Positions 43,986 to 52,621 of a stretch of 64,000 nucleotides of DNA are shown here, piece by piece. The translations under genes were made by a program, and so were the position numbers. The stretch's first letter is position 1. Every line of letters begins with the position of its first letter. The DNA comes from Pannonibacter anstelovis (GTDB lineage Bacteria > Pseudomonadota > Alphaproteobacteria > Rhizobiales > Stappiaceae): the NCBI RefSeq assembly GCF_036881715.1, contig NZ_JBAKBF010000001.1, positions 575,812 through 639,811 on the forward strand. Direction: 5' to 3'. The notes under the pieces were generated by a model. The model was given only the letters and a program-made list of their open reading frames with translations, was not told where the DNA came from and did no database searches.

Positions 43986-44006
43986 ATTCCGCATAACATG
44001 TGGAAT
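43986..44006. promoter_or_regulatory. Inverted repeat before fdsG
   Basis: ATTCC (43986-43990) and GGAAT (44002-44006) are separated by 11 bases, and the middle reads CAT-AAC-ATG, so the dyad is nearly symmetric throughout. A direct repeat GGAATTGA also occurs at 43968 and 44002. It ends just before the ribosome site (AGGAG, 44011). Confidence 0.6.
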
Positions 44007-44021
44007 TGAGAGGAGAAACGC

Positions 44022-44501
44022 ATGACGGCACATTTGTCTGCCGCCACGATTCGTTCCCTGACGCAGGACATCGTGACGACGCACCAGGCTCTGGAAGGGC
44101 CGCTTTTGCCCATTTTACACGCTGTTCAGGAGGCCTTCGGCTACGTGCCGCAGGACGCCCTGCCCGTGATTGCAGACGGTCTCAACCTGTCGCGCGCGGA
44201 AGTTCACGGCGTGATGAGCTTCTATCACGACTTCCGCCCGGAACCTGCGGGCCGCCACGTGCTGAAGGTGTGCCGGGCCGAGGCCTGCCAGTCCATGGGC
44301 ACCGATGCGCTGGCCGAAAAGCTGAAACAAAGGCTTGGCATTGACTGGCACGGCACCACGAAGGACGGTGATGTGACGCTGGAGCCGGTCTACTGCCTCG
44401 GCCTTTGTGCCCAGAGCCCTGCCGCCATGCTGGATGGTGAGCTTTACGCCCGGCTGGATGATGACGGCATTGACGAGATGCTGGGAGGGATCGGCAAATG
44501 A
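44022..44501 (+). CDS. fdsG: NAD-dependent formate dehydrogenase, gamma subunit (2Fe-2S, NuoE-like)
   Basis: A 159-residue thioredoxin-fold ferredoxin that passes electrons within the cytoplasmic formate dehydrogenase. The four ligand cysteines are in CRAEACQSMG and CLGLCAQSP. The helical N-terminus HAVQEAFGYVPQDALPVIADGLNLSRAEVHGVMSFYHDF-region matches NuoE. AGGAG lies before the ATG. The stop overlaps fdsB (ATGA). Confidence 0.95.
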   Translation: MTAHLSAATIRSLTQDIVTTHQALEGPLLPILHAVQEAFGYVPQDALPVIADGLNLSRAEVHGVMSFYHDFRPEPAGRHVLKVCRAEACQSMGTDALAEKLKQRLGIDWHGTTKDGDVTLEPVYCLGLCAQSPAAMLDGELYARLDDDGIDEMLGGIGK

Positions 44502-46042
44502 CCGTGACCGTTTTTGTCCCCCGCGATGCGGCAGCGCTGGCCGTAGGCGCGGACAAGGTCGCCGCTGCCATTGTGCGCGAAGCCGCCGCCCGCAATCTCG
44601 ATGTGACCATCATCCGCAACGGCTCACGCGGCATGCTGTGGCTGGAAACGCTGGTCGAGGTGCGCACCCCGCAGGGCCGCATGGCCTATGGTCCGGTGAA
44701 GGCCCCGGATGTGCCGTCCCTGTTCGATGCCGGCTTCCTGACCGGCGGCGCACACCGGCTCGCTCACGGCCTCACCTCGGAAATTCCTTTCCTGAAAGGC
44801 CAGACACGCCTCACCTTCGCCCGATGCGGCGTTACTGATCCCCTGTCGCTGGAGGACTACCGCCACTACAAGGGCCTCAAGGGCCTTGAGGCGGCCGTTG
44901 CCATGGCGCCAGCCGATATCGTGAAGCAGGTCACCGACAGCGGCCTGCGCGGGCGCGGCGGAGCCGGTTTCCCGACCGGCGTCAAGTGGAAGACCGTCGC
45001 GGACGCCAAGGCGGACCAGAAGTACATCGTCTGCAATGCCGACGAAGGCGACAGCGGCACATTTGCTGACCGGATGATCATGGAGGGTGATCCCTTCGTG
45101 CTGATCGAGGGCATGGCCATTGCCGCCATCGCCGTGGGCGCCACAAAGGGTTATATTTACACCCGGTCCGAATATCCGCACGCGATCGCGGTGATGCAGG
45201 AGGCGATCGAGATTGCCCGGCGCGAGGGCATTCTGGGCGCTTCGGTGCTGGGCTCGCCGCATGCTTTCGACATGGAAGTGCGCGTCGGTGCAGGCGCTTA
45301 TGTCTGCGGCGAGGAAACCTCGCTTCTGAACAGCCTGGAAGGCAAGCGCGGCATTGTGCGCGCCAAGCCGCCTCTGCCTGCGCTGGAAGGCCTGTTCGGC
45401 AAGCCGACGGTCGTCAACAACGTCATGTCGCTGGCCTCGGTCCCGGTCATCATGGACCGTGGCGCCCAGTTCTACCGCGACTTCGGCGTTGGCCGTTCCC
45501 ATGGCACGATCCCGATCCAGCTGGCCGGAAACCTGAAGCATGGCGGCCTTTACGAAACGGCCTTCGGTCTGACGCTCGGCGAGCTGGTGAATGACATTGG
45601 CGGTGGCACGATCACCGGCCGCCCGGTGAAGGCGGTGCAGGTGGGCGGTCCGCTGGGTGCCTATTTCCCGCAGGATCTCTTCGACACCATCTTCGACTAC
45701 GAGGCCTTTGCCGCTGCCGGCGGCCTCATCGGCCATGCGGGCATCGTCGTCTTCGATGACACCGTGGACATGCTGGCGCAGGCACGCTTTGCGATGGAAT
45801 TCTGCGCCATCGAATCCTGCGGCAAGTGCACCCCCTGCCGCATCGGCGCGGTGCGCGGCGTGGAGACGGTGGACCGGATCGCCCGGGGCGATGCCGCCGC
45901 CATTCCGCTGCTCGAAAGCCTGTGCAACACCATGAAGGCCGGGTCGCTCTGCGCCCTGGGCGGCTTCACGCCCTACCCCGTCATGAGCGCCCTGACCCAT
46001 TTCCCCGCAGATTTTGACAGGATGAAGGAGGCCGCGGAATGA
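44498..46042 (+). CDS. fdsB: NAD-dependent formate dehydrogenase, beta subunit (FMN, 4Fe-4S, NuoF-like)
   Basis: A 514-residue diaphorase subunit that hands electrons to NAD. An N-terminal thioredoxin-like domain is fused to a NuoF core. FMN/NAD motifs are GRGGAGFPTGVKWK and CNADEGDSGTFADR. The 4Fe-4S ligands are in ESCGKCTPCRIG with a further cysteine in ESLCNTMKAGSLCALGG. It overlaps both neighbours by four bases. Confidence 0.96.
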   Translation: MTVTVFVPRDAAALAVGADKVAAAIVREAAARNLDVTIIRNGSRGMLWLETLVEVRTPQGRMAYGPVKAPDVPSLFDAGFLTGGAHRLAHGLTSEIPFLKGQTRLTFARCGVTDPLSLEDYRHYKGLKGLEAAVAMAPADIVKQVTDSGLRGRGGAGFPTGVKWKTVADAKADQKYIVCNADEGDSGTFADRMIMEGDPFVLIEGMAIAAIAVGATKGYIYTRSEYPHAIAVMQEAIEIARREGILGASVLGSPHAFDMEVRVGAGAYVCGEETSLLNSLEGKRGIVRAKPPLPALEGLFGKPTVVNNVMSLASVPVIMDRGAQFYRDFGVGRSHGTIPIQLAGNLKHGGLYETAFGLTLGELVNDIGGGTITGRPVKAVQVGGPLGAYFPQDLFDTIFDYEAFAAAGGLIGHAGIVVFDDTVDMLAQARFAMEFCAIESCGKCTPCRIGAVRGVETVDRIARGDAAAIPLLESLCNTMKAGSLCALGGFTPYPVMSALTHFPADFDRMKEAAE

Positions 46043-48918
46043 AGGACTCCCGTTTGCTCGACCGTGATTTCGGCACCCCCGCCGCCCGGTCCGAAAAGAT
46101 GATCACCCTGACCGTCGATGGCTTCGAGGTCAGCGTGCCGGAAGGCACCTCCGTCATGCGTGCAGCATCCGAAGCGGGCATTTCCGTGCCCAAGCTCTGC
46201 GCCACCGACATGCTGGATGCCTTCGGCTCCTGCCGCCTGTGCCTTGTGGAGATCGAGGGCCGCGCCGGGACGCCAGCCTCCTGCACCACGCCGGTGGCGC
46301 CGGGCATGGTCGTCCACACCCAGACCGGCAAGCTGAAGGACCTGCGCAAGGGGGTGATGGAGCTTTACATCTCCGACCACCCGCTCGACTGCCTGACCTG
46401 TGCCGCCAATGGCGATTGCGAGCTGCAGGATATGGCCGGTGCCGTGGGCCTGCGCGATGTGCGCTATGAGGCCGTGGACACCCATTTCCGCGCCCGCAAC
46501 GCGGGCGGCGATGTCAATCCGCAATGGCTGGCGAAGGACGAGAGCAACCCCTATTTCACCTATGATCCGTCCAAGTGCATCGTCTGCTCCCGCTGCGTGC
46601 GGGCCTGCGAGGAAGTTCAGGGCACCTTCGCGCTGACCATCGAGGGCCGTGGCTTTGACAGCCGCGTCTCGGCGGGCATGATGAGCGACACGTTCCTCTC
46701 CTCCGATTGCGTCTCCTGTGGTGCCTGCGTGCAGGCCTGCCCGACGGCGACGCTGCAGGAAAAGAGCGTGATCGAGATCGGCACGCCCGAGCGGGCTGTG
46801 GTCACCACCTGCGCCTATTGCGGCGTCGGCTGCTCCTTCAAGGCGGAAATGCGCGGCGACGAGCTGGTGCGCATGGTGCCCTACAAGGACGGCAAGGCCA
46901 ACCGTGGGCACAGCTGCGTCAAGGGCCGCTTCGCCTGGGGCTATGCCCAGCATCAGGACCGCATCCTCAAGCCGATGATCCGCGAGGCGATCACCGATCC
47001 CTGGCGGGAAGTGTCCTGGGACGAGGCGCTGGGCTTTGCCGCCGCCCGCATGAAAGCCATTCAGGAAAAGCATGGCCGCCAGTCGGTCGGCGTCATCACC
47101 TCTTCCCGCTGCACCAATGAGGAAACCTATCTGGTGCAGAAGCTGACGCGCGCCGTGTTTCGCAACAACAACACGGACACCTGCGCCCGCGTCTGCCATT
47201 CGCCCACCGGCTACGGCCTCGGCCAGACGTTCGGAACCTCTGCGGGCACGCAGGACTTCGACAGCGTCGAGGACACGGATGTCGTCATCGTCATGGGTGC
47301 CAACCCGACGGACGGCCACCCGGTCTTCGCCAGCCGCCTGAAGAAGCGCCTGCGCCAGGGCGCAAAGCTGATCGTCATCGATCCGCGCCGCATCGATCTG
47401 GTGAAGTCGCCGCATATCAAGGCCGCGCATCACCTGCAGCTGAAGCCCGGCACCAACGTGGCCGTGGTTTCCGCCATCGCTCACACCATCGTCACCGAAG
47501 GCCTGTTTGACGAAGCCTTCATCCGCGAGCGCTGCGACTGGGACGAGTTCCAGGACTATGCCGAATTCATCTCCGATCCACGGCACAGCCCGGAAGAGAC
47601 TGCGGCGCTGACCGGCGTTCCGGCGGAGGAGCTGCGCGCTGCCGCAAGGCTTTATGCACGCGGCGGCAACGGGGCGATCTATTATGGCCTCGGCGTCACC
47701 GAACACTCGCAAGGCTCCACCACGGTCATCGGCATCGCCAACCTTGCGATGATGACCGGCAACATCGGCCGCAAGGGCGTCGGCGTGAACCCGCTGCGCG
47801 GGCAGAACAATGTGCAAGGCTCCTGCGACATGGGCTCCTTCCCGCATGAACTGCCCGGCTACCGCCATGTGAAGAACGACCACGTGCGCGAGATCTTCGA
47901 AAGCCTGTGGGGTGTGGAACTGGACAAGGAACCGGGCCTGCGCATTCCCAACATGCTGGATGCCGCTGTCGATGGCACCTTCAAAGGCCTGTACTGCCAG
48001 GGTGAGGACATTCTCCAGTCCGACCCGGACACCAAGCACGTGGCAGCCGGCCTTGCCGCCATGGACTGCGTGATTGTGCATGACCTGTTCCTCAACGAAA
48101 CGGCCAATTACGCCCACGTGTTCCTGCCCGGCTCCACCTTCCTGGAGAAGGACGGCACCTTCACCAATGCCGAGCGCCGCATCAACCGCGTGCGCAAGGT
48201 GATGGCCCCGAAGAACGGCTATGCCGACTGGGAAATCACCCAGATGCTGGCCAATGCGATGGGCGCCAACTGGAGCTACACCCACCCCTCGCAGATCATG
48301 GCGGAAATCTCGCTGACGACGCCGTCCTTCGCCGGCGTCAGCTACGAGAAGCTGGAGGAACTTGGCTCGGTGCAGTGGCCCTGCAACGAGAAGAACCCGG
48401 AAGGCACGCCCTTGATGCATATCGACGGCTTCGTGCGCGGCAAGGGCAAGTTCATCCGTACCGAATATGTGGCAACAGACGAGCGCACCGGCCCGCGCTT
48501 CCCGCTGCTGCTGACCACGGGCCGTATTCTGAGCCAGTATAACGTGGGTGCCCAGACCCGGCGCACCGCCAACACGGTCTGGCACGCGGAGGATCTCTTG
48601 GAAATCCATCCGCATGATGCGGAAAACCGGGGCCTCAAGGATGGTGACTGGGTGCGCCTTGCCAGCCGCTCGGGCGAAACGACCCTGCGCGCCAAGGTGA
48701 CGGACCGGGTGTCGCCGGGCGTGGTCTACACCACGTTCCACCATCCGGACACGCAGGCCAACGTCATCACCACCGACTTCTCGGACTGGGCCACCAACTG
48801 CCCCGAGTACAAGGTCACGGCGGTGCAGATCAGCCCGTCCAACGGCCCCTCCACCTGGCAGGAGGACTATGCCGCGCAGGCTGCCCAGTCCCGCCGCATT
48901 CTTCCGGCGGCCGAATGA
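46039..48918 (+). CDS. fdsA: NAD-dependent formate dehydrogenase, catalytic alpha subunit (Mo-bis-MGD)
   Basis: A 959-residue molybdopterin oxidoreductase that oxidises formate to CO2. The N-terminal 2Fe-2S domain (CRLCLVEIEGR), a His/Cys cluster (HPLDCLTCAANGDCELQD), two 4Fe-4S sets (CIVCSRCVRAC and CVSCGACVQACP), and another in CAYCGVGC precede the catalytic domain. The metal ligand is a cysteine, not selenocysteine, in TDTCARVCHSPTGYG. The C-terminal MGD-binding domain holds TTGRILSQYN. Order and length match the oxygen-tolerant FdsA of Rhodobacter and Cupriavidus. Confidence 0.96.
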   Translation: MKDSRLLDRDFGTPAARSEKMITLTVDGFEVSVPEGTSVMRAASEAGISVPKLCATDMLDAFGSCRLCLVEIEGRAGTPASCTTPVAPGMVVHTQTGKLKDLRKGVMELYISDHPLDCLTCAANGDCELQDMAGAVGLRDVRYEAVDTHFRARNAGGDVNPQWLAKDESNPYFTYDPSKCIVCSRCVRACEEVQGTFALTIEGRGFDSRVSAGMMSDTFLSSDCVSCGACVQACPTATLQEKSVIEIGTPERAVVTTCAYCGVGCSFKAEMRGDELVRMVPYKDGKANRGHSCVKGRFAWGYAQHQDRILKPMIREAITDPWREVSWDEALGFAAARMKAIQEKHGRQSVGVITSSRCTNEETYLVQKLTRAVFRNNNTDTCARVCHSPTGYGLGQTFGTSAGTQDFDSVEDTDVVIVMGANPTDGHPVFASRLKKRLRQGAKLIVIDPRRIDLVKSPHIKAAHHLQLKPGTNVAVVSAIAHTIVTEGLFDEAFIRERCDWDEFQDYAEFISDPRHSPEETAALTGVPAEELRAAARLYARGGNGAIYYGLGVTEHSQGSTTVIGIANLAMMTGNIGRKGVGVNPLRGQNNVQGSCDMGSFPHELPGYRHVKNDHVREIFESLWGVELDKEPGLRIPNMLDAAVDGTFKGLYCQGEDILQSDPDTKHVAAGLAAMDCVIVHDLFLNETANYAHVFLPGSTFLEKDGTFTNAERRINRVRKVMAPKNGYADWEITQMLANAMGANWSYTHPSQIMAEISLTTPSFAGVSYEKLEELGSVQWPCNEKNPEGTPLMHIDGFVRGKGKFIRTEYVATDERTGPRFPLLLTTGRILSQYNVGAQTRRTANTVWHAEDLLEIHPHDAENRGLKDGDWVRLASRSGETTLRAKVTDRVSPGVVYTTFHHPDTQANVITTDFSDWATNCPEYKVTAVQISPSNGPSTWQEDYAAQAAQSRRILPAAE

Positions 48919-49733
48919 GCAGGACCAGTGCCAGCATCCCGCGGCTGCGCGTTTCGCGCGGCCGCAGCGGCAAGGGGGAGCGCAGGCTGCCGGCGGAAGT
49001 GCCGGTGGCCCTTTCCTACAATGGCTCCACCCACGCCGTGATGATGGCAACCCCGGCGGATCTGGAAGACTTCGCCTATGGCTTTTCGCTGAATGAAGGC
49101 ATCGCGGAGCCGGACGAGATCCGCGAGCTTGAAGTTGCGGAAACGGAAGACGGCATCGACCTTCGCATCTGGCTGAGCGAGACCGCAGGCAGCCGCCACA
49201 ACGACCGGCGGCGCACCGTCACCGGGCCGGTGGGCTGCGGGCTCTGCGGGCTCGACAGCCTGAAGGCCGCCCGCCGCCCGCTGCCCCCGGTGCCGGATAC
49301 GGGCTTTGCCATGAGCGAAGCGGAGGTGCTTGCCGCTGCCGCACGCCTTACCGCCCATCAGCCGCTGCAAGACGAAACCCGCGCCGTACATGCCGCCGCC
49401 TTCTGGCAGGGCGGACAGATCATCGCTGCGCGTGAGGACGTTGGCCGCCACAATGCACTGGACAAGCTGACCGGCGCGCTGCTGCGGCAGGATACAGGCC
49501 AGAGCCGCGCCGGAGCCTTCATCATCACCTCGCGCATTTCCATCGACATGGTGCAGAAATGCGCGAGCTTCGGCGCGCCCGTGCTCATCGCCGTCTCCGC
49601 CCCAACGCTGGCCGCAGTGGACCTCGCGGAAGACAGCGGCATCACGCTGGCAGCGCTTGTGCGGGCGGACAGTTTCGAGATTTTCACCCATCCCGACCGG
49701 ATCAAGATTCAAGAGGACGCCCATGTCGCCTGA
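48915..49733 (+). CDS. fdhD: Formate dehydrogenase accessory sulfurtransferase
   Basis: A 272-residue FdhD/FdsC protein that transfers sulfur to the molybdenum cofactor of FdsA before insertion. The essential CxxC is present in VGCGLCGLDSL. Other motifs are LEDFAYGFSLNEGI and EDVGRHNALDKL. It overlaps fdsA by four bases and fdsD by eleven, so the operon is coupled to the end. Confidence 0.95.
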   Translation: MSRTSASIPRLRVSRGRSGKGERRLPAEVPVALSYNGSTHAVMMATPADLEDFAYGFSLNEGIAEPDEIRELEVAETEDGIDLRIWLSETAGSRHNDRRRTVTGPVGCGLCGLDSLKAARRPLPPVPDTGFAMSEAEVLAAAARLTAHQPLQDETRAVHAAAFWQGGQIIAAREDVGRHNALDKLTGALLRQDTGQSRAGAFIITSRISIDMVQKCASFGAPVLIAVSAPTLAAVDLAEDSGITLAALVRADSFEIFTHPDRIKIQEDAHVA

Positions 49734-49938
49734 CAAGCTCGTCTACATGGCCAACCAGATCGCCAAATTCATGGAAACCAAACCGCACGCCGAAGGCGTC
49801 GAGGGCGTTGCGTCCCACATCAATGATTTCTGGGAACCACGCATGCGCCGCCAGTTCTTCGAAATCATCGACACCGGCGGCGAAGGCCTGCGCCCGCTCG
49901 TGCTGGAGGCTTCCGCAAAGATCAGAAGGCCGCAGTAA
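49723..49938 (+). CDS. fdsD: Formate dehydrogenase delta subunit
   Basis: A 71-residue small subunit found with FdsGBA complexes. From ATG 49723 it reads MSPDKLVYMANQIAKFMET; the conserved HINDFWEPRMRRQF segment is clear. Its role is thought to be stability or assembly of the FdsABG dimer. Short enough to be missed by some gene finders. Confidence 0.92.
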   Translation: MSPDKLVYMANQIAKFMETKPHAEGVEGVASHINDFWEPRMRRQFFEIIDTGGEGLRPLVLEASAKIRRPQ

Positions 49939-49945
49939 CACCAAC

Positions 49946-50728
49946 TCACCTGGCGCGGGGGCGGTTCCAGTTCATGCCTGCAAGGCGGGGGTCTGCCTCA
50001 AAGACCGTGGCTGAAAACTCAAGACCAAGTCTCGGAAACTCACAAAGCGCCTGCCCGCCGTTGGGGCCGATTCGAATGCGCCAGGTCTGACGCTCGGAGG
50101 GCTGCGGCTGCGCAAAGGCACTGCATGTCAGCACCGCAAGATTGGCCCCTCCTTTCGGATCGCGGACAGAGGCGTAACGGATGATCCCGGCGCCAATGGC
50201 GCGCGCCTCATCTGCCAGATCCTGACAGGGGGCATAGTTCACAGGATGCGTCCAGACAGCATGGTCTGCTGCGAGAGCCCCCTGCATCAGGTCAATCGCG
50301 ACGGGTGTATTCACCTTCACGGAAAAGGCCGTGTATTCAGCTGCATCATCGGGAAAGGGCGTGTCCGGGCTCTCCGCATAAAAGCAGAACCGGTAAAAGA
50401 CGATTTCCGCTGCAGCTGTCTCCGGCGCTTCCGCGCCATACCAGACACCCTCTGTCAGGCCAGCCCGGCGGAAGCGTGAACCGTTTGGATAGGGGCGGTA
50501 CCGGAACGGCGTTGTCAGAAGATAATCAAGTCCCCGGCAAACATCCGGCAGGGGCGGCTTGCTGAGTTCGAGAATCTCTTCAAGCGCGGCCTGTTCCGCC
50601 AGACTATCGACGAGCTTCAGCGTCGAAACACGATGCTGAGCTTCAACGAACCGCCAAGCCAGCCCTTCATAGGGGCGAGCCTCAGAGCGGAGCGCGTCTT
50701 GCGTCCAGATAGGCGGTGACATCGACAA
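49946..50728 (-). CDS. RES-domain toxin of a Res-Xre toxin-antitoxin system
   Basis: A 260-residue protein with a RES domain (WRFVEAQHRVSTLKLVDS, RFRRAGLTEGVWYGAEAPETA, EYTAFSVKVN). RES toxins deplete NAD in the cell when not bound by the antitoxin. It starts at 50728 or 50722, inside the antitoxin gene, a 41-47 base overlap that couples their translation. It converges on fdsD with seven bases between. Confidence 0.9.
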   Translation of the reverse strand: MSMSPPIWTQDALRSEARPYEGLAWRFVEAQHRVSTLKLVDSLAEQAALEEILELSKPPLPDVCRGLDYLLTTPFRYRPYPNGSRFRRAGLTEGVWYGAEAPETAAAEIVFYRFCFYAESPDTPFPDDAAEYTAFSVKVNTPVAIDLMQGALAADHAVWTHPVNYAPCQDLADEARAIGAGIIRYASVRDPKGGANLAVLTCSAFAQPQPSERQTWRIRIGPNGGQALCEFPRLGLEFSATVFEADPRLAGMNWNRPRAR

Positions 50729-51062
50729 GCCCCTGTATCTGCATCATACGGTCAACCGGCTTTGCAGCCAGTGCCGTATTGTGGGCAGTCAGCCAGCGCC
50801 TCGCCACAGCTTCATCACCTCCGGTAATCGCATCCAGCGAACGGAAGGCACGAACAAGAAGCACGGCAAGCTCGAAAGGCTTCGTACCCGGCTCCAGCAG
50901 ACTTTCGCCACGCTTCCAACGCGACACGGTTGCCTCGGACACGCCGACGATATCGGCCAGCTGACGGCCAAGAAGACCAAGCCTTTCAGCCGCACGCAGC
51001 GCAGCCTTGGTCAGCACGGCACCGGCCTCGGGCTTTTGCACGATCTGGTGAACAAGCGCCAT
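50682..51062 (-). CDS. Xre/MbcA/ParS-type antitoxin
   Basis: A 126-residue antitoxin. An N-terminal Xre-like helix-turn-helix (ADIVGVSEATVSRWKRGE, residues 36-53) precedes a DUF2384-type toxin-binding region (AFRSLDAITGGDEAVARRWLTAHN). It is the first gene of the pair and should repress the operon by binding the palindrome just before its start. Confidence 0.9.
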   Translation of the reverse strand: MALVHQIVQKPEAGAVLTKAALRAAERLGLLGRQLADIVGVSEATVSRWKRGESLLEPGTKPFELAVLLVRAFRSLDAITGGDEAVARRWLTAHNTALAAKPVDRMMQIQGLVDVTAYLDARRAPL

Positions 51063-51071
51063 GAGCAGCTC

Positions 51072-51113
51072 CTTTCTGAAGAAAGAATAACATCAAATTC
51101 TTTCTTCAGAAAG
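51072..51113. promoter_or_regulatory. Perfect 17-bp inverted repeat operator of the Res-Xre pair
   Basis: CTTTCTGAAGAAAGAAT (51072-51088) and its exact reverse complement (51097-51113), spacer AACATCAA. Each arm also contains a TTTCT-NN-AGAAA dyad, so two antitoxin dimers could bind side by side, 28 bp centre to centre. It begins ten bases before the antitoxin ATG. Confidence 0.88.
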
Positions 51114-51121
51114 AGCCCGCC

Positions 51122-52246
51122 TCACCTCACCCGCGAGGACACATCAATCTCCCGCTGCCATTCACGCCACATGGCCACCAGCAAGGCCATCAGCACAGGG
51201 CCGACGAAAAGGCCGACGATGCCCATGGTCTTCACCCCGCCGATGAGCCCGAAGAAGGTGGGCAGGAACGGCAGTTTCACCGGACCTCCGACGAGCAGCG
51301 GGCGGATGGTCTTGTCGACGATGAAAAGCTCCGTCGTGCCCCAGAGGAACAGAGCGACGCCTGCAACCGTGGACCCGCTGGCCACCAGATAGGCCGACAC
51401 CAGTGTGAAGGAGAGTGGCGCGCCGCCGGGGATGAGCGCCATGAAGCCGGTGATGACGCCAAGCGTGACCGGTGACGGCACCCCGGCAATGGCATAGGCG
51501 ATGCCGAGGATGATGCCCTCGCCGATGGCGATCAGCGTCATGCCGGTAACGGTGGAGCTGATGGTGGCGGGGACAACGCGGGACAGCCGGTCCCAGCGCT
51601 CGGGCAGGATGCGCTGGCCCACCCGGTCGATCTGCGCGGCGATCTTCTCTCCGTCCCGGTAGAGGATGAAGAGGGCAATCAGCATGAAAACGAGCGTCAG
51701 GGCCAGATGGAAGACCAGTGTACTTGCCGTGAGGATGCCACGATAAATGGTGCCGATATTGGCGCCGCTGACAAGCTGGATGAGCTCACCGATCGCACCC
51801 GGATGGCCGATATACTTGTCCCACTGGATGGTGAGCCAAGGTCCCACCTGCGGCAGGTTGGCAATCCAGGCCGGCACCGCCTCGCCATTCTGGTTCACCG
51901 CGATGGCCCAGCTGATCCAGGACTGGGATTCGCCAATTGCATAGACCATGGCATAGGTGACCGGCGCGACGATGAAGCCGATGATCATCAGCACCATGAG
52001 GCTGGCAGCCAGAATGCGCCCGCAAGCAAGGCGCCGCTCGATCAGCCGCAGCAGCGGCCAGCTGGCAAAGGCAATCACGGTCGCCGCCAGCACCGGAACA
52101 ATGAAGCCGTGAAAGAACCAGATGGAGGCCGCCAGAACAAACAGCAGCAGCCACCGCGCGGCAGCCATATCAGTAATCAACGGGCGGCGTACACGCGCGG
52201 TCACATCCTGTGTGACTGCCACGTTTTCCTTCACTGAATGATCCAT
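51122..52246 (-). CDS. AI-2E family permease-like protein
   Basis: About 374 residues from ATG 52246, with seven to eight hydrophobic helices of the PF01594 family (motifs FVAPVTYAM-like IIGFIVAPVTYAMVY, LFILYRDGEKI, LIPGGAPLSFTLVS, GLFVGPVLMALLVAMW). The family name comes from TqsA but members also include ion antiporters, so the cargo is unknown. The frame extends to 52396 but the extra N-terminus is not membrane-like. Confidence 0.85.
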   Translation of the reverse strand: MDHSVKENVAVTQDVTARVRRPLITDMAAARWLLLFVLAASIWFFHGFIVPVLAATVIAFASWPLLRLIERRLACGRILAASLMVLMIIGFIVAPVTYAMVYAIGESQSWISWAIAVNQNGEAVPAWIANLPQVGPWLTIQWDKYIGHPGAIGELIQLVSGANIGTIYRGILTASTLVFHLALTLVFMLIALFILYRDGEKIAAQIDRVGQRILPERWDRLSRVVPATISSTVTGMTLIAIGEGIILGIAYAIAGVPSPVTLGVITGFMALIPGGAPLSFTLVSAYLVASGSTVAGVALFLWGTTELFIVDKTIRPLLVGGPVKLPFLPTFFGLIGGVKTMGIVGLFVGPVLMALLVAMWREWQREIDVSSRVR

Positions 52247-52621
52247 GACGGAATCGGGTCCGATCTCTTCCTGCTCCGGCGTCCCGGCCGCCCATTGCGG
52301 GCCTTGCTGCGTGCCATTTTCCCCGCCCGCGCAATTTGCCGCCGCCTCGTGCGGGAAAGATGGCAAATCGCGGTGCCGATTGCCACCTTCCATCACCCTT
52401 TTGGGTCAAAAAAATCCATTGAGTGCAAATGATTGGTCAACTTGCCGTGGCCCGGCTCTGCTCCCGCCCTGCACTGGCCCGTCTTTCCGCTGGGCAGCCT
52501 GCCGCCTTTTTGCTCTGCACTCGCCTTCGAATGAGGCGGCAGGGGCTCGCCAGTCCCCGGCTTTCCGGGCTAAGGTGGCGCGAAAGGCCCGCCAGGGGCC
52601 TGCCTACCTTCGAGAGAATTC
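52247..52621. other. Divergent intergenic spacer
   Basis: 375 bases between the AI-2E gene and the ureidoglycine aminohydrolase. Short frames here have no recognisable content. An AT-rich patch around 52395-52450, including an A-run, is the likely promoter area. I see no named element. Confidence 0.5.

Noticed and set aside
45973..49050. A 1025-codon open frame antisense to fdsA
   Set aside because: GC-rich coding DNA leaves the opposite frame open. The translation is low-complexity and has no family motif, while fdsA is unmistakable.
51122..52246. AI-2 quorum-signal exporter as a firm call
   Set aside because: The family is functionally mixed and nothing nearby involves AI-2.
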